NCBI RefSeq assembly: GCF_003545885.1
Contig: NZ_QHCT01000003.1
Span: forward strand, 433,501-497,500
Source of the DNA: Leptospira stimsonii
GTDB taxonomy: Bacteria > Spirochaetota > Leptospiria > Leptospirales > Leptospiraceae
Length of the DNA stretch: 64,000 nt
Reading direction: 5' to 3'
The notes beneath the pieces are model-generated. The model did not search any database. It was not told the origin of the DNA and saw nothing but the letters and a program-made list of their open reading frames with translations. Both the position numbers and the translations under genes were made by a program. Positions 42,836 to 52,716 of this stretch are shown in pieces (the first letter of the stretch is position 1; each line of letters starts with the position of its first letter).

Positions 42836-43162
42836 ATTCGCCTCTTATAAAATAACAACATACAGGATTCTTTTTCTCAAAAATATTTATAAAGTGGTTT
42901 GTGCGGATTCTATTAAGCCAATACCAAATAGATAGAATTCTATGGCAAGAATTCAAATCGGAAAAGTGTGAAATGCAAAAAAACGAGACAATTTTATCGA
43001 TCGAATACCACCAAAAATACTCCCTGGGGAAGTTTCCCTTCAATTTCCATCTGGGAAAACCACGGCCGGAGTTCCAACGTCCGGTTCGCAGAAATGGAAA
43101 AACAATCCCACTTTACAACCCGAGTTCGAAAATTAGGATGAAACACGCTCGAGAAGAAGGTT
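42836..43162. other. Intergenic region upstream of the MarR gene
   Basis: A/T-rich 327-bp gap with the 12-bp palindrome ATAGAATTCTAT at 42932-42943, a possible operator for the MarR protein. The rest shows no supported gene. Confidence 0.35.
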
Positions 43163-43615
43163 ATGAAATCCAAATCCATATTCAAAGAAGAAAAAGCGGA
43201 AGAAAGCACGGGCTTTCTCTTTTGGCAGATCACAAATCTCTGGCAAAAGAAAATACGGGAAAATTTGCTCAGCCTGGATCTAACGCACGTTCAATTTGTT
43301 CTTCTCGCGAGTTTAGCTTGGTTTGAAGAAGCGGGCCAAAAAGCGACACAAGTCCGACTCGCTGAACACGCGAAGACCGACGTGATGATGACCTCCAAAG
43401 TGATTCGTAGTCTGGAATCCAAAAAACTTCTGACACGAAAGCAGGATCCTGCGGATTCGAGGGCCAATTGTTTGTTCCTAACCTCCGAAGGAAAAGAACT
43501 CGTCGGGAAGGCGGTGCGCATCGTGGAGACGACCGACCGGACATTCTTTTCCATTCTCAAAGACGAAAAAAATTTCAGGAGTTCTCTCTTGGACCTAAGA
43601 CAGAAGAATGCCTAA
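43163..43615 (+). CDS. MarR-family transcriptional regulator
   Basis: The product has 150 residues. The winged-helix core includes THVQFVLLASLAWF, QVRLAEHAKTDVMMTSKVIRSLESKKLLTRKQDPADSRANCLFLTSEGK, the MarR recognition helix and wing with the DxRx (DSRA) signature. MarR proteins repress nearby genes and release DNA on binding ligands. The last 8 bp overlap the pseudouridine synthase gene, so the two form an operon; the regulator may control itself via the palindrome at 42932. Confidence 0.85.
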   Translation: MKSKSIFKEEKAEESTGFLFWQITNLWQKKIRENLLSLDLTHVQFVLLASLAWFEEAGQKATQVRLAEHAKTDVMMTSKVIRSLESKKLLTRKQDPADSRANCLFLTSEGKELVGKAVRIVETTDRTFFSILKDEKNFRSSLLDLRQKNA

Positions 43616-44351
43616 AGAACATTCCAATTTTAGAATATTCTACCAATCGGATTTTTTTCTTTTCGCCGAAAAACCTTCCGGGATTCCGGTCCACGCAACC
43701 AAGGATTCCAAAAGAGAAAACTTCTCCGATCTCCTTCAAAATCAACTCGCTCTTCCTTTTTTAAGAACCGTAAATCGACTCGATCTGGATACGAGTGGTC
43801 TCGTATTTTTTTGTAAGAATCCTGAAAAAAACAAGGAAGCCGATCAAATTCTAAGAACTTCCGTAAAAATTTATCTCTGCGTTGCATCGGGAATCATTCC
43901 CGAGAATCGTTTTACGGAAACCTGTTATCTCAAGGACGGAAACAAAAGGGTCAAAAAAGTGTTCTCCGGAGGAGACAAGGCGGTAACCGAATTCGTCGTA
44001 TTAAAACGGAATTCGAAAGAAAACTATTCCGTCCTTCTTGCAAAACTTCATACCGGAAGAAGACACCAGATTCGGTTTCATCTGAGTGAAAAAGGGTTTC
44101 CGATCGTCGGGGATCAGGTCTATGGATTTTCCGATAAATCTTCGTTAGGTGAAAAAAACAAAAATACAAAGCCGAATCTTCGAGGATTCCCGAAAGCCAA
44201 ACGTTCGCTATTACACGCTTTAGGAGTTTCCTTTTTTGAAAGGGAGGGAGTCGAAGAAAAAATTCTCTGTCCTCCTCCGCAAGACTTCCAAAAATTCTTA
44301 GAAGGGATATCGATCGATGCTTCTCTTTTTTCCGAATTCTCCTTAAAATAG
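43608..44351 (+). CDS. RluA-family RNA pseudouridine synthase
   Basis: The product has 247 residues. The catalytic motif NRLDLDTSGLV (56-66) has D59 in the RLD position of family HRLDxxTSG, with a family-permitted N for H. KLHTGRRHQIRFH and VGDQVYG complete the fold. No S4 domain is visible at the N-terminus. It isomerises uridine in rRNA or tRNA; the site is not assignable. It is co-translated with the MarR gene, an odd pairing. Confidence 0.83.
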   Translation: MPKEHSNFRIFYQSDFFLFAEKPSGIPVHATKDSKRENFSDLLQNQLALPFLRTVNRLDLDTSGLVFFCKNPEKNKEADQILRTSVKIYLCVASGIIPENRFTETCYLKDGNKRVKKVFSGGDKAVTEFVVLKRNSKENYSVLLAKLHTGRRHQIRFHLSEKGFPIVGDQVYGFSDKSSLGEKNKNTKPNLRGFPKAKRSLLHALGVSFFEREGVEEKILCPPPQDFQKFLEGISIDASLFSEFSLK

Positions 44352-44402
44352 AAAGACAAAGAACACTTCTTGAGAACTATCTCCTGCGAACGGAGAATTT
44401 TC

Positions 44403-45248
44403 ATGTTAAAAAATGCACTCATCATCGGAACGAGCGGAGTCGCCGGACAAAGTGCGGTCGAAGCGGTTCGGGAATTCGCAGAAAAAAACAAAGAAGAATG
44501 GAAGGTCATCGCCACTACAAGCAAAGATTCGGCCCTTCCAGAAGCAGATCTAACGATCACAAAAATCAACTTGGACGATCCGAAAGTTTCTCTTGAACTT
44601 TTGTATGATGGTTTGAAAAAAAATGGTATCGAGAAGATCGACCTTTTTGTATACACTCCCGCCAGGGGAAACCTGGGTTATCCCGTTTCCGAAACACCGG
44701 AAAACGATATCAAGGATGCCGCGAAATTTTGTTTGGATCCGATGATTGCGATCGAAGAAAAATTGAAACCGAATCTGAGCGTAGGCTATTCCGCTTACTA
44801 CTATAGGCCGCATCTTCAACCGTTCTACGGTTCTCTTGCTTTTATCAAAAGAAAGATGGAAGAATGGGCGATTCAAAATCCGCCTCACCGAAAGATCATC
44901 CGCGCGGGTTCGTTTTTTAGTCAGAGTGTTCGGGGAATTACGATCATCCTCCAGAGAATGGGGAAAAAATCGCAAGACAAAGATCTACAGGAACTTCTTA
45001 AAAAACAAAAAGAATCGGGTCTAAGTTTTCCTGATTTTTTTCTTCAATACGTCGCAAAACAAGAGGAATCCTCCTTTACCTCCAAATTTCCGAATATTCC
45101 ATTTCGCCTAACGTCTCAAAACGATCTAAAAAAAGCATTAGTCGCTATCTTGGATGGAGAATCGGCTCCTATCGTTTCACTCGTGGGCGATTGGGTTTGG
45201 ACGGAAAACACTTTACCGGAAATGCCAGAGTATTTAAAGAAATTCTAA
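44403..45248 (+). CDS. SDR-like NAD(P)-binding Rossmann protein
   Basis: The product has 281 residues from ATG 44403 with CGGAGAATTTTC upstream. The N-terminal GTSGVAGQSAVEA (residues 8-20) is a Rossmann glycine loop of the TGxxGxxG type. IDLFVYTPARGNLGYPVSE and GYSAYYYRPHLQPFYGSLAFIKRKMEEW show a central sheet and a YxxxK-like pattern (Y-G-S-L-A-F-I-K), but the spacing differs from classical SDRs. It is probably a reductase or epimerase of unknown substrate. It lies 51 bp after the pseudouridine synthase gene. Confidence 0.6.
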   Translation: MLKNALIIGTSGVAGQSAVEAVREFAEKNKEEWKVIATTSKDSALPEADLTITKINLDDPKVSLELLYDGLKKNGIEKIDLFVYTPARGNLGYPVSETPENDIKDAAKFCLDPMIAIEEKLKPNLSVGYSAYYYRPHLQPFYGSLAFIKRKMEEWAIQNPPHRKIIRAGSFFSQSVRGITIILQRMGKKSQDKDLQELLKKQKESGLSFPDFFLQYVAKQEESSFTSKFPNIPFRLTSQNDLKKALVAILDGESAPIVSLVGDWVWTENTLPEMPEYLKKF

Positions 45249-45521
45249 TGCTTTGATAGACTTCTTTAGATCGATTTAAGAACAAATCCTTGATCCTTTG
45301 AGACCTCAAAGCCCTTCTTTTTCGTCTTATCGAGAGGGTTTGGAAAAGCTCGGTTTTTTGCGCCTGATTCGTTTCCATTCGAATGAAATACGCTATGAGC
45401 GATCTTTCAACCGACCCTTTCTTTTAAAAAAAATCCGATCGGAGCATGAAGAGAGTTCGAAATCCGCGCGAGAAATTAGAACACCTCTCAAGTTTGTTTT
45501 GTAAAAATCGATAACGTACGT

Positions 45522-46526
45522 ATGAAACGACTTACAGTGTATTTATCCTTTTTATCCTTGTTTCTTGTCTCGGGGATGGATGCGCAAGACCCGAGTGATC
45601 CCAACTTGAGCCAAGAGGAACGAAACAAAATACTAACAAAACAAGAAGAGCGCTGGGAAATTTCCAAATCGACTTCAAACCCCAGCACGTTTGGATTTTC
45701 TATTCTAAAACCGTTCATACAATCCTTCCTTTCTAATAGGGAAACCGTCATAGACGCCGGAAATTTTAAACTCACAATCCCCGCCGGAGCCTTTTCCCAT
45801 TCTAAAAAAGTGGAAACAAGGATCACGATCTTAAACAAACACTCCGATTTTCTTTTTGCGGGAGTTCCCACACAAATTGGACCAAATTTACTTTTAGAAT
45901 CAACGGGGATGTTTTATCTCGCTTTTTATGACGAGGAAGGAAAACGAATCGAACCCAAAAAAAATCTAACCGTTGAAATGGTAGCCTTATCGGATCCAAA
46001 CGGTTCCAACATATATCGTTATACGAAGGGAAACTGGGAATTGCTTTCCCAAAACCGGGAAAGCACAGCGATATCCGAAATCGAAGGATCGGATACGATT
46101 CCTTTTCAAATCTATTCCAAAATCGATTCCTCAGGCTGGTGGAACTTCGACAAACCGAAACCGGAATTTACCTGTGTCACGGGAAGAATCCTATCAAAAA
46201 ATCCGGAAGAATTTTTGATCCAAGGAGTTGGAATCGATTATTTCGGAACGAGCTACGGCAACGTGGAACCTTCGGGTGTTTTTAGAATCAACGTATTAAA
46301 AAACTCGAATGTGAAAATTTTCGCCTTGTTTACGCCAAAGAATAAGAATGCGAAAAGGGAAATCGGATTTCTTCCAATCTTTCGAACACAAGAACGCACA
46401 GCGTTTTCTTCGGAAAAAAATCCGCAGTGTCAAAAAGTTTCCGAAATTTCGACCTTTCCGATCGAGGAATCCGTATTCCAAAATAGAGCTCAATTCTTAA
46501 AAACGATCGACATGGCGGATATGTAA
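45522..46526 (+). CDS. Exported hypothetical protein
   Basis: The product has 334 residues with a signal peptide (residues 1-21, SGMDAQ). Residues about 75-130 read ETVIDAGNFKLTIPAGAF and FYLAFYDEEGKRIEP, a pattern reminiscent of ZU5-like beta domains (GxxxTIPAGAL). The rest is a beta-rich region with two Cys. No function is proposed. Preceded by 273 bp without a gene. Confidence 0.5.
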   Translation: MKRLTVYLSFLSLFLVSGMDAQDPSDPNLSQEERNKILTKQEERWEISKSTSNPSTFGFSILKPFIQSFLSNRETVIDAGNFKLTIPAGAFSHSKKVETRITILNKHSDFLFAGVPTQIGPNLLLESTGMFYLAFYDEEGKRIEPKKNLTVEMVALSDPNGSNIYRYTKGNWELLSQNRESTAISEIEGSDTIPFQIYSKIDSSGWWNFDKPKPEFTCVTGRILSKNPEEFLIQGVGIDYFGTSYGNVEPSGVFRINVLKNSNVKIFALFTPKNKNAKREIGFLPIFRTQERTAFSSEKNPQCQKVSEISTFPIEESVFQNRAQFLKTIDMADM

Positions 46527-46597
46527 TATTCTTATTCTAACATTTTCTTGGATGGATACGATTCTATTTCAAACAAAGTAATCCCTTGAATCAAAAA

Positions 46598-47365
46598 CTA
46601 TCTTTTGTTTTTCGGTTTTTGAGAATTCTTTTTAGGAAACGTTTTTGGGTCCTTCCTAAAAACCGGTCCACCCTTTCTCTGGGAAACGACGATTACAGGA
46701 TTTCCTTTCGGAAGAGAATCCAGATTTTTTAGAAGTTCGGAAATTTTACCGCGAAATTGAAATTCGGATTCTAGGGTGAGATCCAAACAAAGAAAAACGT
46801 TTCTGTCTTCCTTTGCTTCTTTCAGAGCAAAGTCAAGATCGTGAAGGACGGCCTTGTAACGATACGGAGTTTCATAAAAAACGAGCGTATGTCCCAATTT
46901 CAAATATCGACCCAATTCTTTTCTACGATCCGGAGATTCCCTGGAAAGAAAACCGCAGAATGTGAAAGGAGAAATTTTGAATCCGGAAATGCTAAGAGCC
47001 GCCCCAAAAGCAATGGCACCGGGTGCGCTCTTGACAGTTCCTCCTCTTCTCAAAACTTCTTGGACGAGTTCCCTGCCCGGGTCTTCGATCCCCGGAGTTC
47101 CGGCGTCCGAAATCAAGGCGGTGCAATCGGCACCGATCACCTTTTCTCCCAAAACGCGAATGTCTTCCGGAGTGGAATGTTCATTGCAGAGAAAGAATTC
47201 CTTTTCGATGGATAGCGATTTGAGAAGAGTGGAAGTCGTTCTGGATTCTTCCCCTATGAGTATATCAGAATGTTCTAATATTTCTTTGGCTCTCTGTGTT
47301 AGGTCACCCGGATTTCCGAGAGAGACGGAAACAAGAACCAAAACTCCCTTCGGATCCGTATTCAT
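46598..47365 (-). CDS. rsmI: 16S rRNA 2'-O-methyltransferase (cytidine 1402)
   Basis: The product has 255 residues. Hallmarks are the N-terminal [45 protein letters not shown] and the loop [14 protein letters not shown]; the C-terminus is Lys-rich. RsmI methylates the 2'-OH of C1402 in 16S rRNA. It is the third gene of an operon with the M23 peptidase and HAD phosphatase genes, only 3 bp after the HAD stop. Confidence 0.92.
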   Translation of the reverse strand: MNTDPKGVLVLVSVSLGNPGDLTQRAKEILEHSDILIGEESRTTSTLLKSLSIEKEFFLCNEHSTPEDIRVLGEKVIGADCTALISDAGTPGIEDPGRELVQEVLRRGGTVKSAPGAIAFGAALSISGFKISPFTFCGFLSRESPDRRKELGRYLKLGHTLVFYETPYRYKAVLHDLDFALKEAKEDRNVFLCLDLTLESEFQFRGKISELLKNLDSLPKGNPVIVVSQRKGGPVFRKDPKTFPKKNSQKPKNKR

Positions 47366-47368
47366 ACT

Positions 47369-48181
47369 TCAGATCGAAACTCCTTCGAGAACGTTCCATC
47401 CTCGAAGACTTTGGATCTTCGTTCCCTGCGGAGGGACGGTTCCTTTTTCTCGATCCAAAAAAACTCCGAGTTTCGCTGATTCTAAAAGAGGAAAGTCGTT
47501 TACGGAATCTCCGAAGGCGAGAACGGGCAACGCACCGACTGCGTTTTGAAAACGTTCCACCTTTCCCTTTCCATACGTAAACGGTTCTAAAATTTGAGAA
47601 GAATGAATTCCATCCTCAAGAGAAAGTTGCATTCCTAAAACCTTTTCTTCCGGAATTCCAAAAAGGGTAGAAACGGATTGGATGATTTCTTGAGGAGAAG
47701 CGGTCACGATCCAAACGTCCCAACCGGAAGTTTGTAAGTGATGTACCAATTCTTTCATCGGTTCGTAGATCTTTACGGAAAGTGAATCGGAATCGCCTGA
47801 GTGCTGATTCCAGACCGACCTGGAAATCGTCTTTAATTCCTCGGGAGAATGTCCGGAAAAGATCCAGGAGCTCCAGCGATAGGAAGCTTCCAAACCCGAT
47901 TCTCTTTGGATCAAGTCGTATTCCTCTAAAACGAGGGAACGGAACAAGAGAGGATCTTTGAATCTTGAAGAGAGAATTCGTTCCCGATTCTTCTCCGAAA
48001 AGAAAGAAGCGATGTCTTTTTGATACGCCGGAACTCCTTGCGAAAGGAAGAGTTCCATTACGGCTTCCCCAAAATCGTTTCTTACAAGAGTATTATCAAA
48101 ATCGAATGCGGCTTTCCCGGGAGAAAGCCGGGAAAGGGTTTCGAAGAGATCCGGATTCCAAAAATCCCGGCGAATGGACAC
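47369..48181 (-). CDS. HAD-IB family phosphatase (SerB-like)
   Basis: The product has 270 residues from GTG 48181, one base after the M23 stop codon; a longer frame into the M23 gene has no support. Motif I is FDFDNTLV (D27, D29), motif [11 protein letters not shown] near residue 155, and motif [13 protein letters not shown] near 225, with a large cap between. The layout is that of SerB/CicA-type HAD-IB phosphatases acting on phosphomonoesters. It is the middle gene of the M23-HAD-rsmI operon, and its function there is unknown. Confidence 0.75.
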   Translation of the reverse strand: MSIRRDFWNPDLFETLSRLSPGKAAFDFDNTLVRNDFGEAVMELFLSQGVPAYQKDIASFFSEKNRERILSSRFKDPLLFRSLVLEEYDLIQRESGLEASYRWSSWIFSGHSPEELKTISRSVWNQHSGDSDSLSVKIYEPMKELVHHLQTSGWDVWIVTASPQEIIQSVSTLFGIPEEKVLGMQLSLEDGIHSSQILEPFTYGKGKVERFQNAVGALPVLAFGDSVNDFPLLESAKLGVFLDREKGTVPPQGTKIQSLRGWNVLEGVSI

Positions 48182-48182
48182 T

Positions 48183-48971
<789 letters not shown>

Positions 48972-49392
48972 ATTGTAGATTCCCAAATATGTCGCCAACA
49001 AGAGCCTCGGTGTCCGGGGCCTATTTCCATGTTCGGCAACGGAAAACAACTTCTGAAGTCAGTCTTCCCGTCTGGGGATTCCATTCAAGGATTTTTCGAC
49101 CGGATTCCCCGAGCAAGAATGAACGATACAGAATGATTCTATATAGATTTCATGAATTTTAACAAGTATAGTTCAAATTTCAGAGTATTTGGTTCGTTTT
49201 TAGGATTCCAGACTTTGCTATTGAGATTTGATTCTTATTTGGGAAAGAAGGAGTTCCTACTTTTCCAAAGGTTTTTCTGAATTGTTCAAAAATTGCGGAC
49301 GCGACCTTCTTCGGAAGAAAAAGGAAAGCGGTAAACGCCGCCTCCTTCTTTTTGAATTGATGCGTTGCAAAAAGAACGAGACAATCGTTCTG
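48972..49392. other. Intergenic region with a repeat fragment
   Basis: A 421-bp gap holding a fragment GGAGTTCCTAC at 49250-49260, a trace of the 14-bp palindrome family. It must contain the promoter of the M23 operon; no gene is supported. Confidence 0.4.
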
Positions 49393-49818
49393 TTATTCGG
49401 ATTCTAAAAAGCGGGATTTGTATTCCGGACTCGGGATTCTACAAGCTTCGCTCTTTCCAAACCACCGATATCGATTTTTTGCAATCCAATCATAAACGAC
49501 GTCCCGTAAAGACGCGGGAATCCATCGAAACATTGGGGCCAGGCTCCAGGGAAAGGAAAGATGAATCGCGATTTTCAAAACCGCCGTCGACTTTTCGTAA
49601 AGAACCCCATTCTCCAAAAAGAGAACGGAGGATGGAGAATCGTTCGGGAGAACTTTTTTTCCAAGAATCCGCTCCGCAGACGCAGATTGTAGGCTCGCGA
49701 ATCGAAGATTTTTTTCCGGGTTATGATCCAAGAAGAATAGGACGGTTCCGTTACAGAGATTACAAACTCCGTCAAAGAAGACGATCGGTGTTTTTTGCTT
49801 TTCCAAAGTCGAATCCAT
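49393..49818 (-). CDS. DCC-family (DUF393) thiol-disulfide oxidoreductase
   Basis: The product has 141 residues from ATG 49818. [11 protein letters not shown] (residues about 13-23) is the canonical DxxCxxC motif of the DCC family, followed by [17 protein letters not shown]. The C-terminal half has the FDxxP-like [30 protein letters not shown] and WFGK, the family's typical tail, ending before a short basic extension. Better preserved than the first DCC protein at 1878. The partner is unknown. Confidence 0.85.
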   Translation of the reverse strand: MDSTLEKQKTPIVFFDGVCNLCNGTVLFFLDHNPEKNLRFASLQSASAERILGKKVLPNDSPSSVLFLENGVLYEKSTAVLKIAIHLSFPWSLAPMFRWIPASLRDVVYDWIAKNRYRWFGKSEACRIPSPEYKSRFLESE

Positions 49819-50047
49819 GTATGCGTTAGACTCTTTGCAACTCGCTTTCGTTGTCAATGGAAGAATCAAACCGCTCGTTCTTCGGATAATGATACCCTTG
49901 GATAAACCCTTTTACCTTTTTAGTGGAAAATTCGATAATTCTTAAGGGTCATTTGTTTTGAAGAATTTCAAAACGTTTGAACCTCAACTTTGGACGTTCT
50001 TGTTTTCCTAAAAAGAAACAATCTCCGAAACGAGTGAAATATAATTT

Positions 50048-50503
50048 CTACTTTTTTCCAAACATGAGACTTCCGTTTTCTATAATCAGAGTTTGATCCT
50101 TAATTTTTTGATTCCATCCTTCTTTTCCGAAAGTAAGAGAATCGAGTTCCATACTCAAACAGGAAAGGGTCGTTCCCGCCTCAATCACTGCCGTTGTGAT
50201 CGTCTGAAATTTCTTCGAATCGTTTTCCCTGGAAAGAATCCGAAAACCTTTTACGTTCTCCCTCTGAGAAACCGGGACGATTCCGTTTTTCATTGCCTTT
50301 GTAGACTTCTTTACGAAACAAATCTTAGAAGACGGACTCATACTTTCCGTATAAACGATCGTATGAGATACTTTGTCCCGATTGATCAAGTGCACTCCGG
50401 TTTTAAATTCCTGAGCGGTCAATGCGGAAGAAAAAAGAATCGATAAAAAAAGCGGATTCTTATTGAGAACCCTTCCAAAACCGGAACAAAACCTCGCGAT
50501 CAA
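50048..50503 (-). CDS. Exported hypothetical protein (TTG start)
   Basis: The product has 151 residues from TTG 50503, which is preceded by TTTGGAGGA with five bases between; the upstream ATG frame has no such site. The signal peptide then reads basic FGRVLNKN, hydrophobic PLFLSILFSSALTAQ. The mature part contains two Cys (ICFVKK, LSCLS) and is rich in Ser/Thr/Lys. No family is recognised. The 293 bp upstream of the gene show no feature. Confidence 0.5.
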   Translation of the reverse strand: MIARFCSGFGRVLNKNPLFLSILFSSALTAQEFKTGVHLINRDKVSHTIVYTESMSPSSKICFVKKSTKAMKNGIVPVSQRENVKGFRILSRENDSKKFQTITTAVIEAGTTLSCLSMELDSLTFGKEGWNQKIKDQTLIIENGSLMFGKK

Positions 50504-50796
50504 ATCGTTCCTCCAAAATGGATGCAACTTTTTGAATATACTATCCATCGCTTTCAATGAAAAAACCTCGTTGTTCCGTTTTTTTCGTATTTAGATCTCG
50601 ATCCCAAAGAATCATTTTTCGCGTTCCGCACCGTGTTTACATTACCGGCCCCTATGAGATACGTTACTGTCTATATTTTTAGAGATCCGCTTTCAATTTG
50701 GAAAGAGCGTCCATATTTTTCGCAAGATTAAAAATTGAGATAAACTTCCTTTTGCGATCAAGCCAAAAGCCGTTCTATTTCTAACCTAAATGCCTG
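50504..50796. other. Intergenic gap without recognised features
   Basis: A/T-rich 293-bp gap between the exported protein and the GNAT gene. No gene, hairpin terminator or repeat was found by eye. Confidence 0.35.
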
Positions 50797-51306
50797 TTAC
50801 TTTTCTAAAATCAACTTCCAATTCGATAAAGTTTCGGTCTCTCCGATTTTTATGAAATTATTTTTTTCAAGGACCTTATAAGAGGCCGCATTCGTTTTCT
50901 CAGTCGAAGCGACGACTGATTTCACGCTTGGTTGCATTCTAATCCATCCAATCATTCCACTTACAATTTCAGTCATAAATCCTTTGTTTTGAAATTCGTC
51001 ATACGTTCCGTAACCGATTTCAATCTGACCTTCTGCGTCCGGTTCTCCAACTATAAGCAAGTCCCCGATCATTTTATTCTCTGTTTTTGAAATTGCTGTC
51101 CAAAGTGTGGAAAATAAATAGTTTTTACTCTTGTTGGCTACATTCGGGAGGATCGTTTTTTCAAAAGCTTCTTTTAATTCAGGAGAAATTGTCCTTGAAG
51201 TTTCATTCAATTGCAACTCATCTTCTAAAGAGTTATCGCACTTTGTATACTTTACTAGTTGGTCGTAAGTTAACGGCATTATACGAAGCCTTTTCGTTTC
51301 TATCAT
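50797..51306 (-). CDS. GNAT-family N-acetyltransferase (RimJ/RimL-like)
   Basis: The product has 169 residues. The GNAT core is IEIGYGTYDEFQNKGFMTEIVSGMIGW (the QNKGFMTE loop is the acetyl-CoA pyrophosphate motif) and ASYKVLEKNNFIKIGE. It resembles RimJ/RimL-type acetyltransferases of tRNA- or protein-amino groups. The codon use is visibly more A/T-rich than neighbouring genes, and it lies next to a dead IS5 transposase, which suggests recent transfer (inference). The substrate is unknown. Confidence 0.8.
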   Translation of the reverse strand: MIETKRLRIMPLTYDQLVKYTKCDNSLEDELQLNETSRTISPELKEAFEKTILPNVANKSKNYLFSTLWTAISKTENKMIGDLLIVGEPDAEGQIEIGYGTYDEFQNKGFMTEIVSGMIGWIRMQPSVKSVVASTEKTNAASYKVLEKNNFIKIGETETLSNWKLILEK

Positions 51307-51442
51307 ATTATTTAATTATAGTTTTTTAATTCACCCTCTGAAGTCAACTCTAGTAAATAAATTATTCTACTGAGTTTAGGCTGTTTCGCCTAACGAACAA
51401 AACCTGAATTCTTGTCAGAATTCGTCGCAAAACTTCTCTAAA

Positions 51443-51745
51443 TCAATTCTTAAAAAAAAGTAAGGCATTCTTGAGAATGGCTATATTATCATTTTCTTTC
51501 AATTCCCAGCCGGTTTTAGAAGCCCGAAAAGAATGAATCCAAGCAAATACTCTCTCAACGACCCATCGAAACTTTTTAAGGGCGGATAATTTCGGATGTT
51601 CTAGTATTCTTTTTATTTGGAATCCTATATCGAATTTTTCTTTTTCTTAAATTGCTCTCAATCGTATGTCCAAGATATTCTTTATCGAGAAACAGTTCTC
51701 GTGTTTCAAAAGCCTTTACTTCTATAAACTTGAAAGTGATTCGAT
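51443..51745 (-). pseudogene. IS5-type transposase, C-terminal remnant with frameshift
   Basis: On the minus strand the first part reads LDKEYLGHTIESNLRKRKIRYRIPNKKNTR in one frame and continues in a second frame with KFRWVVERVFAWIHSFRAS and KNALLFFKN before TGA at 51443-51445. The RWVVERxFAW block and the RxIRYxIPxxKN block are characteristic of IS5-family DDE transposases. A frameshift between them and an upstream stop mean it is dead. Ends were not recognised. Confidence 0.7.
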
Positions 51746-51847
51746 GTCACAGAGAGGAGTTCCGGACCGTCGGTCCTGGATTGAGAGATCACAAACGAAA
51801 GGCGGGCTTCTAATCGATCAACGTGTGAATATATTTAAACGTCTCTT

Positions 51848-52639
51848 TTACCGCGGCCCTTCGGATTTGGTCAGGTGAAAAGCCTCTTTTTGAGCCTTCG
51901 TTTCATCTCGATCCGCAACTTCCGTTTTACGATCGTAGATCGCGACACCGAAAATCACCGGTCCCAAGAAGAAACTTCCGTAGACCGCGGCGTAGATCCC
52001 GGGATAGAAGGCCGGGTTGGTGACAGCCAATCCGAACCAAGCCCAAATGAGTCCTGTTTTTTTCAGATTCAGTTTTTCTTCCCTCAATTCTTTTACGAAA
52101 AATTTTCTCTCGGAGCCGAGGCGTATTTCCAAAGGAGAATATTCGTAATAGGTTTCCCGGTTTTGATATCCAAAGTATTCGTTATAGCCCGGATGTTTCA
52201 TTTTGAGATGTGCGTCCAGTGGGAGAAACTCGGATGGTTCGGATGCGTGAAATGAGGAACTCTTCTTTTCGTCGAAGTAGAGGACGGTCGTCGAATAGAT
52301 TCGATTTTTGAAAGGAGCGTATGAATTTTTGGATTCGATCCGAATCGAACCCACATAATCCCCTTCCGGAAGATCGATCGTCATCGTTTTTTCCGGAAAC
52401 TGATCGGTGATCGATAATTCTTCTTTAAAAACTCTTCCGTTGGAAAGATAGGATTCTTTTTTCATCATCGAGATCCGTATCACGGAATTTAGTTCTTCCG
52501 ATCTTTCGATTTGAAACGCAAGTCTTCCCTTTTTATCGAATTTGTTTCCGGAATCGATATGAATTTGCGACTCGCTTCCTCGCGTACTACAAGAAATCAA
52601 GAAGAGCGTAAATATTGGGAAAAAAAAAGTAAGCTTCAT
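51848..52639 (-). CDS. Putative lipoprotein with C-terminal membrane segment
   Basis: The product has 263 residues from ATG 52639 (an upstream ATG four codons earlier exists). Signal peptide and lipobox TLFLISC (C15). The mature part is a beta-rich Ser/Glu-rich domain; residues about 205-240 (TGLIWAWFGLAVTNPAFYPGIYAAVYGSFFLGPVIFGVAIY) form one or two hydrophobic stretches, followed by a charged tail. No family is recognised. It lies between the transposase relic and the GH31 gene. Confidence 0.55.
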   Translation of the reverse strand: MKLTFFFPIFTLFLISCSTRGSESQIHIDSGNKFDKKGRLAFQIERSEELNSVIRISMMKKESYLSNGRVFKEELSITDQFPEKTMTIDLPEGDYVGSIRIESKNSYAPFKNRIYSTTVLYFDEKKSSSFHASEPSEFLPLDAHLKMKHPGYNEYFGYQNRETYYEYSPLEIRLGSERKFFVKELREEKLNLKKTGLIWAWFGLAVTNPAFYPGIYAAVYGSFFLGPVIFGVAIYDRKTEVADRDETKAQKEAFHLTKSEGPR

Positions 52640-52716
52640 TACATCACTCAAGAATATTCAATTTATCTTATTTGCGGCTTTTACAATTTCGGAACCGCAA
52701 ACTTTTTTTTCTTCGC

